Assembly (NCBI GenBank): GCA_026003615.1
Contig: BPHQ01000001.1
Coordinates: forward strand, 434,001 to 498,000
Length of the DNA stretch: 64,000 nucleotides
Direction of reading: 5' to 3'
Source of the DNA: Bellilinea sp.
GTDB taxonomy: Bacteria; Chloroflexota; Anaerolineae; Anaerolineales; Anaerolineaceae
The translations under genes were made by a program, and so were the position numbers. The notes beneath the pieces were generated by a model that had not been told where the DNA came from, ran no database searches, and saw only the letters and a list, made by a program, of their open reading frames with translations. This document shows, in pieces, positions 34,749-44,082 of this stretch; the stretch's first letter is position 1; each line of letters starts with the position of its first letter.

Positions 34749-37700
34749 ATGTTTGATCCTAGAGCCGTTGCAATTGTCGGAGTGGGGGCGATTTTACCGG
34801 ATGCTGAAGATGCGCCAACCTTCTGGAACAATATCAAGCAAGGGCGCTACTCAGTGACCGAGGTGCCACCTGACCGCTGGCGTGTAGACCTGTACTACGA
34901 CCCGGACCCCAAAGCACCGGATAAGACCTATACAAAAATCGGGGCGTGGGTACGGTCTTTTCCCTTTGAGCCGTTGAAATGGGGAATTCCCATTCCTCCC
35001 AATGTCCTGGCGGTGATGGATGACAGCCAGAAATGGGGCATCAGTGTAGCGCGTCAGGCCTTGCTGGATTATGGTTACCCGCAAAGACCACTGGATGGAA
35101 CACGCACCGCTGTGATTATCGGCAATGCGCTTGCGGGTGAAAATCATTACATCACCAGCCTGCGAATACGATTACCGGATTATATGGAAGCATTGAAAGA
35201 AGTCGAAGCTTTTGCTCAACTTCCCCCCGAAGTGCAAAAGGCATTACTGGAAGGGATGACGCAAAACATACGCAAACGGGTTACCAACATCACCGAAGAT
35301 ACCATGCCGGGGGAATTGGGAAATGTGATCGCGGGCCGTATTGCCAATGTGTTCAATTTTTCCGGACCGAATTTCATTACGGATGCTGCCTGTGCTTCCT
35401 CTCATGCGGCGGTTCAGGCTGCCATTGACGGGCTGATCAACCACCAGTTTGATGCTGTATTAACGGGTGGCGTTGACCGAAACATGGGGGTTGAGGGGTT
35501 TGTAAAATTCTGTAAAATTGGCGCTCTCTCCCCGGATGGTTCCCGCCCATTTGCTGAGGGAGCGAATGGGTTTGTGATGGGTGAAGGAGCGGTGCTTTTC
35601 CTTTTGAAACGGCTGGCTGATGCTGAGCGGGACGGCGATAAGATTTACGCAGTCATTCGCGGAGTTGGAGCCAGCAGTGATGGTAAGGGCAAAGGAATCA
35701 CTGCCCCGAATCCGCTTGGTCAGCAACGAGCGATTGAACGAGCCTGGAAGAATGCGGGGGTTAACCCTGCCAGTGTAGGCTTGATCGAAGCCCATGGTAC
35801 TTCCACACGGGTTGGGGATGTGGTGGAGACACAATCCCTCAATGAGGTTTTTGGAAAATTCGGTTTACCACCACGCAGTATTGCGATGGGGTCGGTCAAG
35901 TCCAACATTGGCCACTTAAAGAGCGCTGCTGGTGCAGCAGGTGTTCTCAAAGCAATGTATGCCCTGTACGAAAAAGTGCTGCCGCCTTCGGTCAATTTCC
36001 ATAAGCCAAATCCAAACATTGACTTTGATCGTATTCCGTTCTTTGTCAATACGGAAACCCGACCGTGGGAAAATGCACCCGGCGAAATTCGGCGTGCGGG
36101 GATCAGTTCATTTGGTTTTGGCGGTACCAATTTTCACATGGTGCTTGAAGAGTGGGTGCCAGGACTGCTGACTTCTGAAACGAGGGTATTTGCCGTGCCG
36201 GAGAAAAAAGCGGCAACGGTGGAAAGTCCTGCCCCGGCTGCGGTTGTTGAAGGCGGGTCCATCGGATTACCCAAACCCTATCGTGGAATTGTCTTTCTGA
36301 GCGGGGAAAATAGCCAGCAGTTGAAAGAGCAACTGGCTCAAATTTTAGAAAATGCCCGCCAGGGGCAATTACCCCCTGCTCAACTACCAGTCCCTATGGT
36401 TGTCTCTAAACCTGAACGGTTGGTGATTGACTACGCATCGGTTGATGAACTCATTGCACGGGGAGAAAAAGCCCTCAAGACTTTGGAAAATGAAGCACCC
36501 AATGCCTGGCAGGCACTGACTGCCCAAGGGGTGTACCGCGGCAGCGGCAAGGCCGGCAAAGTTGCTTTCATGTTCCCCGGGCAGGGTTCTCAGTACGTGA
36601 ATATGCTCAAGGATTTGTGCGAAGCCGAGCCCCTGGTGGCGGACACCTTCAAAGAAGCCGATGCAATCATGACGCCCATTTTGGGGCGTCCCTTAACCAG
36701 TTATATCTACGTGGATGGGGATGAAGAATCGCTTAAGCAAGCCGAAGCCGCATTGCGGGATACGGCAATCACTCAGCCGGCCATGTTGACAGCCAATGTC
36801 GCATTGCTGCGATTGATGGAAAAATTTGGTTTCAAACCTGATTTTGTGATTGGTCACAGTCTTGGAGAATATGCTGCACTGGTAGCCTCTGGTGTGTTGA
36901 CTTTTGCGGAGGCTTTGGAGGTTGTATCGGCGCGCGGCCGTGAGATGAAGAAGGTCTCGGTTGCGGATAATGGCGGAATGGTGGCTGTTTCCGCTCCTAT
37001 TCAGGAAGTCGAACGGATTTTGCAGGGAATCTCGGAATATGTGGTTATTGCCAATATCAACAGCCCACTTCAATCGGTTGTGGGGGGCAGTACTGCCGGA
37101 ATTCAGGCTGCCTTAGAGGCATTCGAGAAAGCCGGTTTTCAAGCAACCCGTATCCCGGTATCCCACGCCTTCCACACGAAAATCGTTGCCCCCGCGAGCG
37201 AACCGCTCAAACAGGTCATTGCTCGCATGAACCTGCAATCCCCCAAAATCCCGGTGGCAGCCAACGTAACCGGTGAGTTTTATCCGACCAGCCGGGAGGA
37301 GATTTTGGAAATTTTGGGCAAGCAGGTTGCTTCTCCCGTGCAATTCATCAAAGGCATGGAGACACTTTATGGAGCGGGGGCCAGGGTATTTGTTGAGATT
37401 GGTCCGAAACGAGTGCTGAATGCCCTGGCAAATGATATTTTCAAAGACCGCGCGGGTGTCATGCTGCTGGCAACCAATCATCCTCGCAAAGGGGCAGTGG
37501 TCAGCTTTAATGAAGCCGTCTGCGGCTTGCTGGCTGCGGGAATTGCGCCCGGTCGAGAAACGAACCTTGAAAAGCCAGCCGAAGGATCCATTCAAAAATC
37601 TGTCATCGGTGAGGTAAAGACAGAGTCCGTCGCACAGTTTGCCATCAGCGCGCCTGTAGAGCCGATGGTTGAACCGCAGACCCCGTTCAAAGACGGTCGG

Positions 37701-40700
37701 CTGCCATTGACCGGTTCGGTGGTGATCAGTGGTGCAGGATTAGGACTGCCGGGCAGATCGAAACCGGTATTTAACGACGACAATATCTTAAGTATCTTAA
37801 AGGGCGAAATCCGCATTGAGCCTTTGCCGGAAGAATTGCGCAAGCGTATGGTTGAGAAACGGCCAACCCGGCTGGAAAAGAGCGAAGCCGGCGCCCAAAT
37901 GATTCCCATCGAAAGTGTGGATTTAACTGTAAAACTGGGCGGGCAGCGTGGGCATTTTGACCCGGTAGAGGATTTCGGAATCCCCGCCGACCGAATGGAT
38001 GCCTGTGACATTACCACTCAGCTGGCTATTGCTGCCGGCATTGAAGCCTTGAGAGATGCGGGAATTCCGTTGGTGATGGCTTACCGAAAAACAAGCAAAG
38101 GAACTTATCTGCCTGATCGCTGGCGCCTGCCCGAAGCACTGGCTGACGAGACCGGCGTGATCTTTGCTTCGGCTTTTCCGGGGCTGGATGAAATGGCGGA
38201 GGAGATGTCGCGCTACTCTGAATATAAGCAAGTTGAAAAACAATTGGAGGAGGTGCGTAACATCCTCAGTCTGGTAGCGGTGGATCAGGCAGGAGTGAGA
38301 AATCTATTGCGTGAACGGATTAAAGCGCTGGAAACCAAACTCAAAGAAATGGATTATCATTTTGATCGCCGGTTTGTCTTCCGGGTGCTATCCATGGGGC
38401 ATTCGCAATTTGCTGAATACATTGGCGCCCGCGGGCCGAACACACATGTTAATGCTGCCTGTGCTACCACCACTCATGCAATTGCCGTTGCGGAGGACTG
38501 GATTCGTGCTGGTCGCTGTCGCCGGGTGGTGATCATCGCTGGTGATGATGTGACCGGAGGTCCGCTGGCGGAGTGGATCGGCACCGGTTTGTTCGTCTCT
38601 GGTGCAGCCACCACGGAAGGCAACTTGCGCATGGCAGCTTTACCTTTTGATCGCCGCCGAAATGGGATGATCATGGGTATGGGGGCTGCCGCACTGGTGG
38701 TCGAATCGGAAGATGCTGTACGCGAACGGGGTATGCGGGCGATTTGTGAGGTCCTGGCAACGGATATTGCCAACAGTGCATATCACGGTACACGCCTGGA
38801 TGTGCCGCATGTTCGTGAGATCATGAATCGCTTGATTACCACTGCTGAACAACGGTTTGGCATACGCCGCGAGGAAATTGCCGCAAAAACCATGTTCATG
38901 TCTCACGAAACGTACACCCCAGCCAGAGGAGGATCGGCTTCGGCGGAAATTCAAGCCTTGCGGTATACCTTTGGGGATAAAGCCAATCAAGTGATCATTG
39001 CCAACACCAAGGGCTATACCGGTCACGCCATGGGGGTTGGGATTGAAGATGTCGTTGCGGTCAAAGCGCTGGAACATGGAATTGTGCCGCCAATTGCCAA
39101 TTACGATGAAAATTTTGAACCCGATCCGGATTTGGGCGATTTGAACCTTTCAAAAGGCGGTGAATACCCGGTCCAGTATGCGTTAAGATTGGGCGCCGGC
39201 TTTGGCTCCCAAATAGCAATGGCATTATTCCGCGTGGTTTCCAATGTAAAAGAACGAGTCAATCAGCCGATTTATCAGCAATGGCTTGCGGAGATTGCCG
39301 GTTACGAAAAGGCTGAATTAGAGGTGGAAAAACGCACCCTCCGTATTCGCCACATGGGACCGCCAGTAAAGCCGCCGGCTAAATCTCGCTGGCAGTATGG
39401 GCAAGGCCCCACCCGCTGGGCGGAGCAGCCCGATCAATTGCCACAGCCTCAACCCGCGAGTGTGCCCAGCCCGCAGCTGCCCGTCCATGAAGTGAAGCAG
39501 GTAGAAGACACTCTGCAATCCCTGCCCTCTGGTGGCGAAACTTCCATCCCTTCGGCTGGTTCTCCGGTCAAGGTCGAGGAGATTAAGGAATTTGTCCTCA
39601 ATCTGGTCAGCGAAAAGACCGGCTATCCGGTAGAAATGCTGGACCTGGACTTGGACCTGGAAGCCGATTTGGGCATTGATACCGTGAAACAAGCCGAAAT
39701 TTTTGCTGCAATCCGCACGAATTACAACATCCCAAGACGGGACGATTTGCGGTTGGTGGATTACAACACGCTCAATAAAGTGATTGCCTTCATGGCAGAA
39801 AATGCGGCCGCGGTAGCTGCTCCGGCACAACCGGTTGAGGACTCAGTCACACCTGCTCCTGCCACATCTGATCCTCAGCCTGTACCTGGTCAGGCTGCCC
39901 AACCAGCCTCGCCTGTTTCCTCATCTGAAGTTGTCGACCGGGCAGCCATTCAAGAATATGTGCTTTCTGTGGTGAGCGAAAAGACGGGTTACCCGGTTGA
40001 AATGCTCGACCTGGCTCTCGATCTGGAAGCCGATTTGGGGATTGACACGGTTAAACAGGCGGAATTGTTTGCAACCATACGTACCCACTACAACATTCCG
40101 CGCCGCGAAGACCTGCGGCTGGTGGATTACAATACACTGGAGAAGGTGATTGACTTCATGGTGGAGGCGTTGAGCAGCGGGACTATCAGTCAGGTTCAGC
40201 CGGCTGCTTCACCGGTTACCCAGCCGGTCAGCAAAGCGGTTGAATCTGCCGTGGTTTCGGCGCCAGCCCAACCTGTGACCGAACCATTGTCGTCAATACC
40301 AGCCAGCAATACCAACGCTGGCGTGGATGAAGAGGAAATCAAAACCTACGTGCTTTCCGTGGTCAGCGAAAAGACGGGTTATCCGGTGGAGATGCTGGAT
40401 TTGGACTTAGACCTGGAGGCTGATCTGGGGATTGACACAGTCAAACAGGCGGAACTGTTTGCGACCATTCGTACCCACTATAACATTCCGCGCCGCGAAG
40501 ACCTGCGGCTGGTGGATTACAACACCTTGAAGAAGGTCATCGGTTTCATGAGGGATGCCTTGTCCGCAAAAAGTAGTGGTGCTAGTGCCGAGTCGGTTGA
40601 TTCTGAAGAAAAAGCGGTTGCTGTAACCCCTGTGATTGAGCAAATTCCGGCTGAGAAGGTGGCGGCACAATCGCAGGTTCTTCCGTCGCCACAAATTCCG

Positions 40701-43298
40701 GTGGAGACGAAAATGAGTATGCAATCTCAGGGAATCGAAGGGGTGGAGGAGGAGCAAATTGTCATACGCCGGCGCGTTCCAAAGCCCGTATTACTGCCAA
40801 AGTTGGATTTGTGCCTTCCAACCGGAATTTCTCTGGATGAAAACTCTCGTGTGATCATCGTGGGTGATGAGGGAAAGACATCGGATTCCCTTTCCCGACG
40901 TTTGCGCGCGCGAAAAGTCCAAATTTTGAACCTTGAACTTTCTCAAACGATTGAAGATTGGCGTGAGAAAGTTGCGGCGTTCCAAAACGGGGGACGGGTT
41001 CAGGGAGTGTATTATCTGATCGGATTGAACCACGAACCGCCTCTGGATGAACAGGATGTCCGTAACTGGCAGTCACAGATCGAAAACCGGTTGATGCGGT
41101 TGTATCACTTGCTTCGGATGGTGGAAGGCGAACCCTTCCTGATCTGCGCGACCCGCCTGGGTGGATTGCATGGTATCGGTGCTACGGCAGCTGTAAATGT
41201 TTCTGCAGGATTGATTTCCGGCTTCGCCAAGGCAATCAGCCGTGAGCGGCCGAATACCCTCGTCAAAGTAGTGGATTTTGAGGCAGACGCCAACGACAGC
41301 CAGATTGCAGCACGATTGCTGGGAGAAACGCTCAGCGATGCCTCGGTGGTCGAAATTGGGTGGGAAGGGGAACAACGGTTCAGTATCACCCTTTTTGAGG
41401 AAGAAGGAAAGGAGGAGGCTCAATCCTTGCCTGAACAACCTGTCTTTGTGATCAGCGGGGGTGCGGGCGGCATTGTGGCGCCCATCCTGACCGATCTGGC
41501 ACAGCGAACCAAAGGTACCTTTTACCTGCTTGGACGCAGTCCTTTAGCCGATCCTCAGGATGAAATACTTCAGCGATTGAAAGCGGATCGAGATGGGTTG
41601 AAAAAAGACCTCCTTAGAGAGATGAGCACCAATGGACAAAAACCTTCTCCGGTTCAGGTGGAAGAAAAACTGGCCGCATTAGAGCGCATGGCAGGCATCC
41701 TGGAGGCGATCCAATCGGCTCAATCCGATGGGGCAACGGTTGCTTACCGGCTTTGCGATGTCACTGATCCGCGTCAGGTAAATGAGGTGATCAGCCAGAT
41801 TATTGAAGAGACCGGGCGCGTGGATGTGTTGATTCACGCTGCCGGAATCGAGCGCAGCCGAAAATTGCACCTAAAACCAGAAGACGAGTTCCGCTCGACC
41901 ATTCAGGTAAAAGCGGGTGGTTTCTTTAACCTTTACAAAGCCCTTCAAGGCGCGGGTAAACTGCCAAAGCAGGTGCTTCTGTTTGGTTCGGTAGCCGGAC
42001 GATTCGGCAATTCCGGACAAACTGATTACAGCGCTGCCAATGACTGGCTGGCGAAAGCTGCTTCACACTTGCGCGGCTTACACCCCGAAATGCGGGTGGT
42101 CACCATTGATTGGAGTGCGTGGGCGCAGGTTGGAATGGCGAGCCGCGGGTACATTCCTCAATTGATGGAAATGGGCGGGATTGACCAGATGCCACCCATG
42201 CAGGCTGCTCGCTTTGTCTATCGGGAATTGGTGCAGAAGGATGCAGTCAGCGAAGTGGTTATTTCAGGTTCATTGGGCGTGCTGGAAAAACCGATTCGCC
42301 AAGAAAGCGGGCTTAATCTTCAAGCGGCAAATAGGGCTTTACGCGAGGGCAGTCCGGCGCATGTGATGCTCAGTCAGGTGAGTGGTTTCGATCTACAAAG
42401 CGGTGTATTGCTGGAAGCAGAATTGAATCCTAACGACCAGCCCTTCCTTAGGGACCATGCCTTAAATGGCATACCGTTGTTGCCGGGAGTGATGGGGATT
42501 GAGGGATTTTCGGCAGCGGCAAAGCATGTCGCAACGGTTCTGGGCGCTGAAAAAGCCGGTTTTGAGGTGGATCGTCTGGAGGACATTCAATTCCTTGCTC
42601 CGTTTAAGTTTTACCGCAACGAACCACGCCGGATCACCTGGAAAGCCAGAGTGGTTCGCGAGGCAAAGGGATTGGTAGCATTTGTCAGTCTGGAATCTAC
42701 GCTGGCGGCGAAAACCCGACCGAATGAGGTCGTCCAACACTTTGCCGGGAAGGTTCACCTGAAGCCGAAAACCGATAAAACTGCCTCCGTTAAAGTTCAG
42801 CCGCCGCGATGGAACGGCGCTTATACGGTGGCCAGCGATGAAATTTACCGTCTTTACTTCCACGGTCCTTCTTTCCAAGTGTTGGAAGGTGTTCAAAAGG
42901 TCGAGGACAGGGTTCTGGGAAAAGTTCGTGAAGCCCTACCGGAAATTACCAAACAACCGGCTACTCTGGTAACCATGCCGATTCTGCTGGAAGCAATTTT
43001 ACAGACAGCAGGCATCTGGGAAGCGGGAGCAACCGGTACCCTGGCTTTGCCGCGCTCGATTGGTGAACTGGTGTTGTACCGAACTGTGCCACAAGATGGC
43101 AAACCCTTATACGCTGAGGTCATTCCGGGCCGATTGAGTGATGGTAGCTTAACATTCGAAGCGCGGCTGGTGGATCAAAGCGGCACGGTTTATCTGGAAG
43201 TCAAAGATTACCGGACTGTGGCATTGCCCTATTCAGTGGATGCTGGATTGCTCAAACCGATGAAATTGCTGGTGAATGGGACAGATGCCACCTTATAA
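34749..43298 (+). CDS. type I PKS / PUFA-synthase-like megasynthase, KS-AT-KS-ACPx3-KR-DH
   Basis: A 2849-residue synthase. KS1 (about 1-460) has Cys215, His349 and His389. The AT (about 600-920) has GHSLGEYAA (Ser704) and SHAFH (His806, His809), a malonyl-type pattern. A second KS (about 985-1500) keeps Cys1238 in NAACATTT, His1386 in SHET and His1426 in GYTGHAMG, so it is not a chain-length factor lacking the cysteine. Three ACPs follow, centred on GIDTVKQAE with Thr1645, Thr1767 and Thr1897 at the carrier site, then a KR with a structural half (GGAGGIVA near 2236, catalytic Tyr2427 in TDYSAAN) and a hotdog DH (His2570 in HALNGIPLLP; Glu2748 where Asp is usual). There is no ER, thioesterase or reductase domain; ER is presumably supplied by the PfaD-like protein. 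It resembles the secondary-lipid synthases related to PfaA/PfaC. The product is unknown. Confidence 0.93.
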   Translation: MFDPRAVAIVGVGAILPDAEDAPTFWNNIKQGRYSVTEVPPDRWRVDLYYDPDPKAPDKTYTKIGAWVRSFPFEPLKWGIPIPPNVLAVMDDSQKWGISVARQALLDYGYPQRPLDGTRTAVIIGNALAGENHYITSLRIRLPDYMEALKEVEAFAQLPPEVQKALLEGMTQNIRKRVTNITEDTMPGELGNVIAGRIANVFNFSGPNFITDAACASSHAAVQAAIDGLINHQFDAVLTGGVDRNMGVEGFVKFCKIGALSPDGSRPFAEGANGFVMGEGAVLFLLKRLADAERDGDKIYAVIRGVGASSDGKGKGITAPNPLGQQRAIERAWKNAGVNPASVGLIEAHGTSTRVGDVVETQSLNEVFGKFGLPPRSIAMGSVKSNIGHLKSAAGAAGVLKAMYALYEKVLPPSVNFHKPNPNIDFDRIPFFVNTETRPWENAPGEIRRAGISSFGFGGTNFHMVLEEWVPGLLTSETRVFAVPEKKAATVESPAPAAVVEGGSIGLPKPYRGIVFLSGENSQQLKEQLAQILENARQGQLPPAQLPVPMVVSKPERLVIDYASVDELIARGEKALKTLENEAPNAWQALTAQGVYRGSGKAGKVAFMFPGQGSQYVNMLKDLCEAEPLVADTFKEADAIMTPILGRPLTSYIYVDGDEESLKQAEAALRDTAITQPAMLTANVALLRLMEKFGFKPDFVIGHSLGEYAALVASGVLTFAEALEVVSARGREMKKVSVADNGGMVAVSAPIQEVERILQGISEYVVIANINSPLQSVVGGSTAGIQAALEAFEKAGFQATRIPVSHAFHTKIVAPASEPLKQVIARMNLQSPKIPVAANVTGEFYPTSREEILEILGKQVASPVQFIKGMETLYGAGARVFVEIGPKRVLNALANDIFKDRAGVMLLATNHPRKGAVVSFNEAVCGLLAAGIAPGRETNLEKPAEGSIQKSVIGEVKTESVAQFAISAPVEPMVEPQTPFKDGRLPLTGSVVISGAGLGLPGRSKPVFNDDNILSILKGEIRIEPLPEELRKRMVEKRPTRLEKSEAGAQMIPIESVDLTVKLGGQRGHFDPVEDFGIPADRMDACDITTQLAIAAGIEALRDAGIPLVMAYRKTSKGTYLPDRWRLPEALADETGVIFASAFPGLDEMAEEMSRYSEYKQVEKQLEEVRNILSLVAVDQAGVRNLLRERIKALETKLKEMDYHFDRRFVFRVLSMGHSQFAEYIGARGPNTHVNAACATTTHAIAVAEDWIRAGRCRRVVIIAGDDVTGGPLAEWIGTGLFVSGAATTEGNLRMAALPFDRRRNGMIMGMGAAALVVESEDAVRERGMRAICEVLATDIANSAYHGTRLDVPHVREIMNRLITTAEQRFGIRREEIAAKTMFMSHETYTPARGGSASAEIQALRYTFGDKANQVIIANTKGYTGHAMGVGIEDVVAVKALEHGIVPPIANYDENFEPDPDLGDLNLSKGGEYPVQYALRLGAGFGSQIAMALFRVVSNVKERVNQPIYQQWLAEIAGYEKAELEVEKRTLRIRHMGPPVKPPAKSRWQYGQGPTRWAEQPDQLPQPQPASVPSPQLPVHEVKQVEDTLQSLPSGGETSIPSAGSPVKVEEIKEFVLNLVSEKTGYPVEMLDLDLDLEADLGIDTVKQAEIFAAIRTNYNIPRRDDLRLVDYNTLNKVIAFMAENAAAVAAPAQPVEDSVTPAPATSDPQPVPGQAAQPASPVSSSEVVDRAAIQEYVLSVVSEKTGYPVEMLDLALDLEADLGIDTVKQAELFATIRTHYNIPRREDLRLVDYNTLEKVIDFMVEALSSGTISQVQPAASPVTQPVSKAVESAVVSAPAQPVTEPLSSIPASNTNAGVDEEEIKTYVLSVVSEKTGYPVEMLDLDLDLEADLGIDTVKQAELFATIRTHYNIPRREDLRLVDYNTLKKVIGFMRDALSAKSSGASAESVDSEEKAVAVTPVIEQIPAEKVAAQSQVLPSPQIPVETKMSMQSQGIEGVEEEQIVIRRRVPKPVLLPKLDLCLPTGISLDENSRVIIVGDEGKTSDSLSRRLRARKVQILNLELSQTIEDWREKVAAFQNGGRVQGVYYLIGLNHEPPLDEQDVRNWQSQIENRLMRLYHLLRMVEGEPFLICATRLGGLHGIGATAAVNVSAGLISGFAKAISRERPNTLVKVVDFEADANDSQIAARLLGETLSDASVVEIGWEGEQRFSITLFEEEGKEEAQSLPEQPVFVISGGAGGIVAPILTDLAQRTKGTFYLLGRSPLADPQDEILQRLKADRDGLKKDLLREMSTNGQKPSPVQVEEKLAALERMAGILEAIQSAQSDGATVAYRLCDVTDPRQVNEVISQIIEETGRVDVLIHAAGIERSRKLHLKPEDEFRSTIQVKAGGFFNLYKALQGAGKLPKQVLLFGSVAGRFGNSGQTDYSAANDWLAKAASHLRGLHPEMRVVTIDWSAWAQVGMASRGYIPQLMEMGGIDQMPPMQAARFVYRELVQKDAVSEVVISGSLGVLEKPIRQESGLNLQAANRALREGSPAHVMLSQVSGFDLQSGVLLEAELNPNDQPFLRDHALNGIPLLPGVMGIEGFSAAAKHVATVLGAEKAGFEVDRLEDIQFLAPFKFYRNEPRRITWKARVVREAKGLVAFVSLESTLAAKTRPNEVVQHFAGKVHLKPKTDKTASVKVQPPRWNGAYTVASDEIYRLYFHGPSFQVLEGVQKVEDRVLGKVREALPEITKQPATLVTMPILLEAILQTAGIWEAGATGTLALPRSIGELVLYRTVPQDGKPLYAEVIPGRLSDGSLTFEARLVDQSGTVYLEVKDYRTVALPYSVDAGLLKPMKLLVNGTDATL
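39567..40560 (+). repeat. three tandem ACP-coding units inside the synthase gene
   Basis: The carrier domains lie at about 39567-39800, 39940-40170 and 40324-40550. They are separated by linkers rich in Pro, Ala, Ser and Val. Units 2 and 3 are almost identical over their cores, pointing to recent duplication or gene conversion. All three carry Asp-Thr-Val in place of Asp-Ser-(L/I). Confidence 0.9.
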
Positions 43299-44043
43299 AG
43301 AACATCGTCAAATATTCATAGATTGGTGTTTCCGTGAGGTTTCCCCGCAGAGGGGAGACCTCACAATTTTGGGTTTCGATTGGTTATCCCCCAAGGAACA
43401 AACTTTGCTGGCAGTCATGCGTTTTCCAAAGCGACGCAGTGAGTGGATCAATGGCAGGTGGACGGCAAAGCAATTGTTATTGAAAGCCATACCTTTACTG
43501 GATGGAAGACCAATGGCAGAAATCAGTATCGAAAATCACATTGCGGGCTATCCGCTGGTGATGATTGATGGTCAACCGCTCTCGGGCTGCCTGAGCATAT
43601 CACATCGCGGCGAACGAGTGGCGGCAGCTTATACTGCACATGAAGACATCTTGATTGGCATTGATCTGGAATGGATTGAGGAACGGCATCCTGCCTTTTT
43701 GCAGGATTATTTTACAGGTGATGAAATTGTCTGGGTCAATACTGGGCAACCGAATGAACAGGCTGCCCGTACCACCTTGTTATGGAGCGCCAAAGAGGCG
43801 GCTCTCAAGGCTTTACGGCTTGGGCTGGCTGTAGATACCCGTATGATTGAGGTTCGATCTGCGTTTGAAAACGAAATGGAAAGCTGGCAAAGTTTGAATT
43901 ACACCAGTGATCTACCGGAAGAAGGAACTCACTTGATTGGTTGGTGGCAGCAGCGAGGAAATTACATGATCACACTGGCAATTAACTTGCCAAAATACGA
44001 AGACTTTTCCTTTCGATTGCGAGAAATTCCCCTGAAGGAATGA
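43276..44043 (+). CDS. Sfp-type 4'-phosphopantetheinyl transferase
   Basis: A 255-residue protein of the large Sfp/Gsp type. The CoA and magnesium signature is GIDLEWIEERHP (near 131-142), and WSAKEAALKAL (near 172-182) is the second family motif with the catalytic Glu and Lys. It transfers phosphopantetheine from CoA to carrier proteins. The gene overlaps the synthase stop by 23 bp if ATG 43276 is used, or 14 bp from ATG 43285, so it is translationally coupled and surely serves the three ACPs upstream. A family member that must modify Thr rather than Ser would be unusual. Confidence 0.93.
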   Translation: MGQMPPYKEHRQIFIDWCFREVSPQRGDLTILGFDWLSPKEQTLLAVMRFPKRRSEWINGRWTAKQLLLKAIPLLDGRPMAEISIENHIAGYPLVMIDGQPLSGCLSISHRGERVAAAYTAHEDILIGIDLEWIEERHPAFLQDYFTGDEIVWVNTGQPNEQAARTTLLWSAKEAALKALRLGLAVDTRMIEVRSAFENEMESWQSLNYTSDLPEEGTHLIGWWQQRGNYMITLAINLPKYEDFSFRLREIPLKE

Positions 44044-44082
44044 AAAAGGTTGGGGGCTGCTTGTCCCCTTCAATTGAATAGT

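Noticed and set aside
37700-39250. KS2 as a chain-length factor
   Set aside because: The active cysteine is present in NAACATTT together with two His equivalents, whereas chain-length factors lack the cysteine.
44044-44082. GC hairpin between the transferase and pfaD stop codons
   Set aside because: Only four GC pairs with an eight-base loop and no T-tract.
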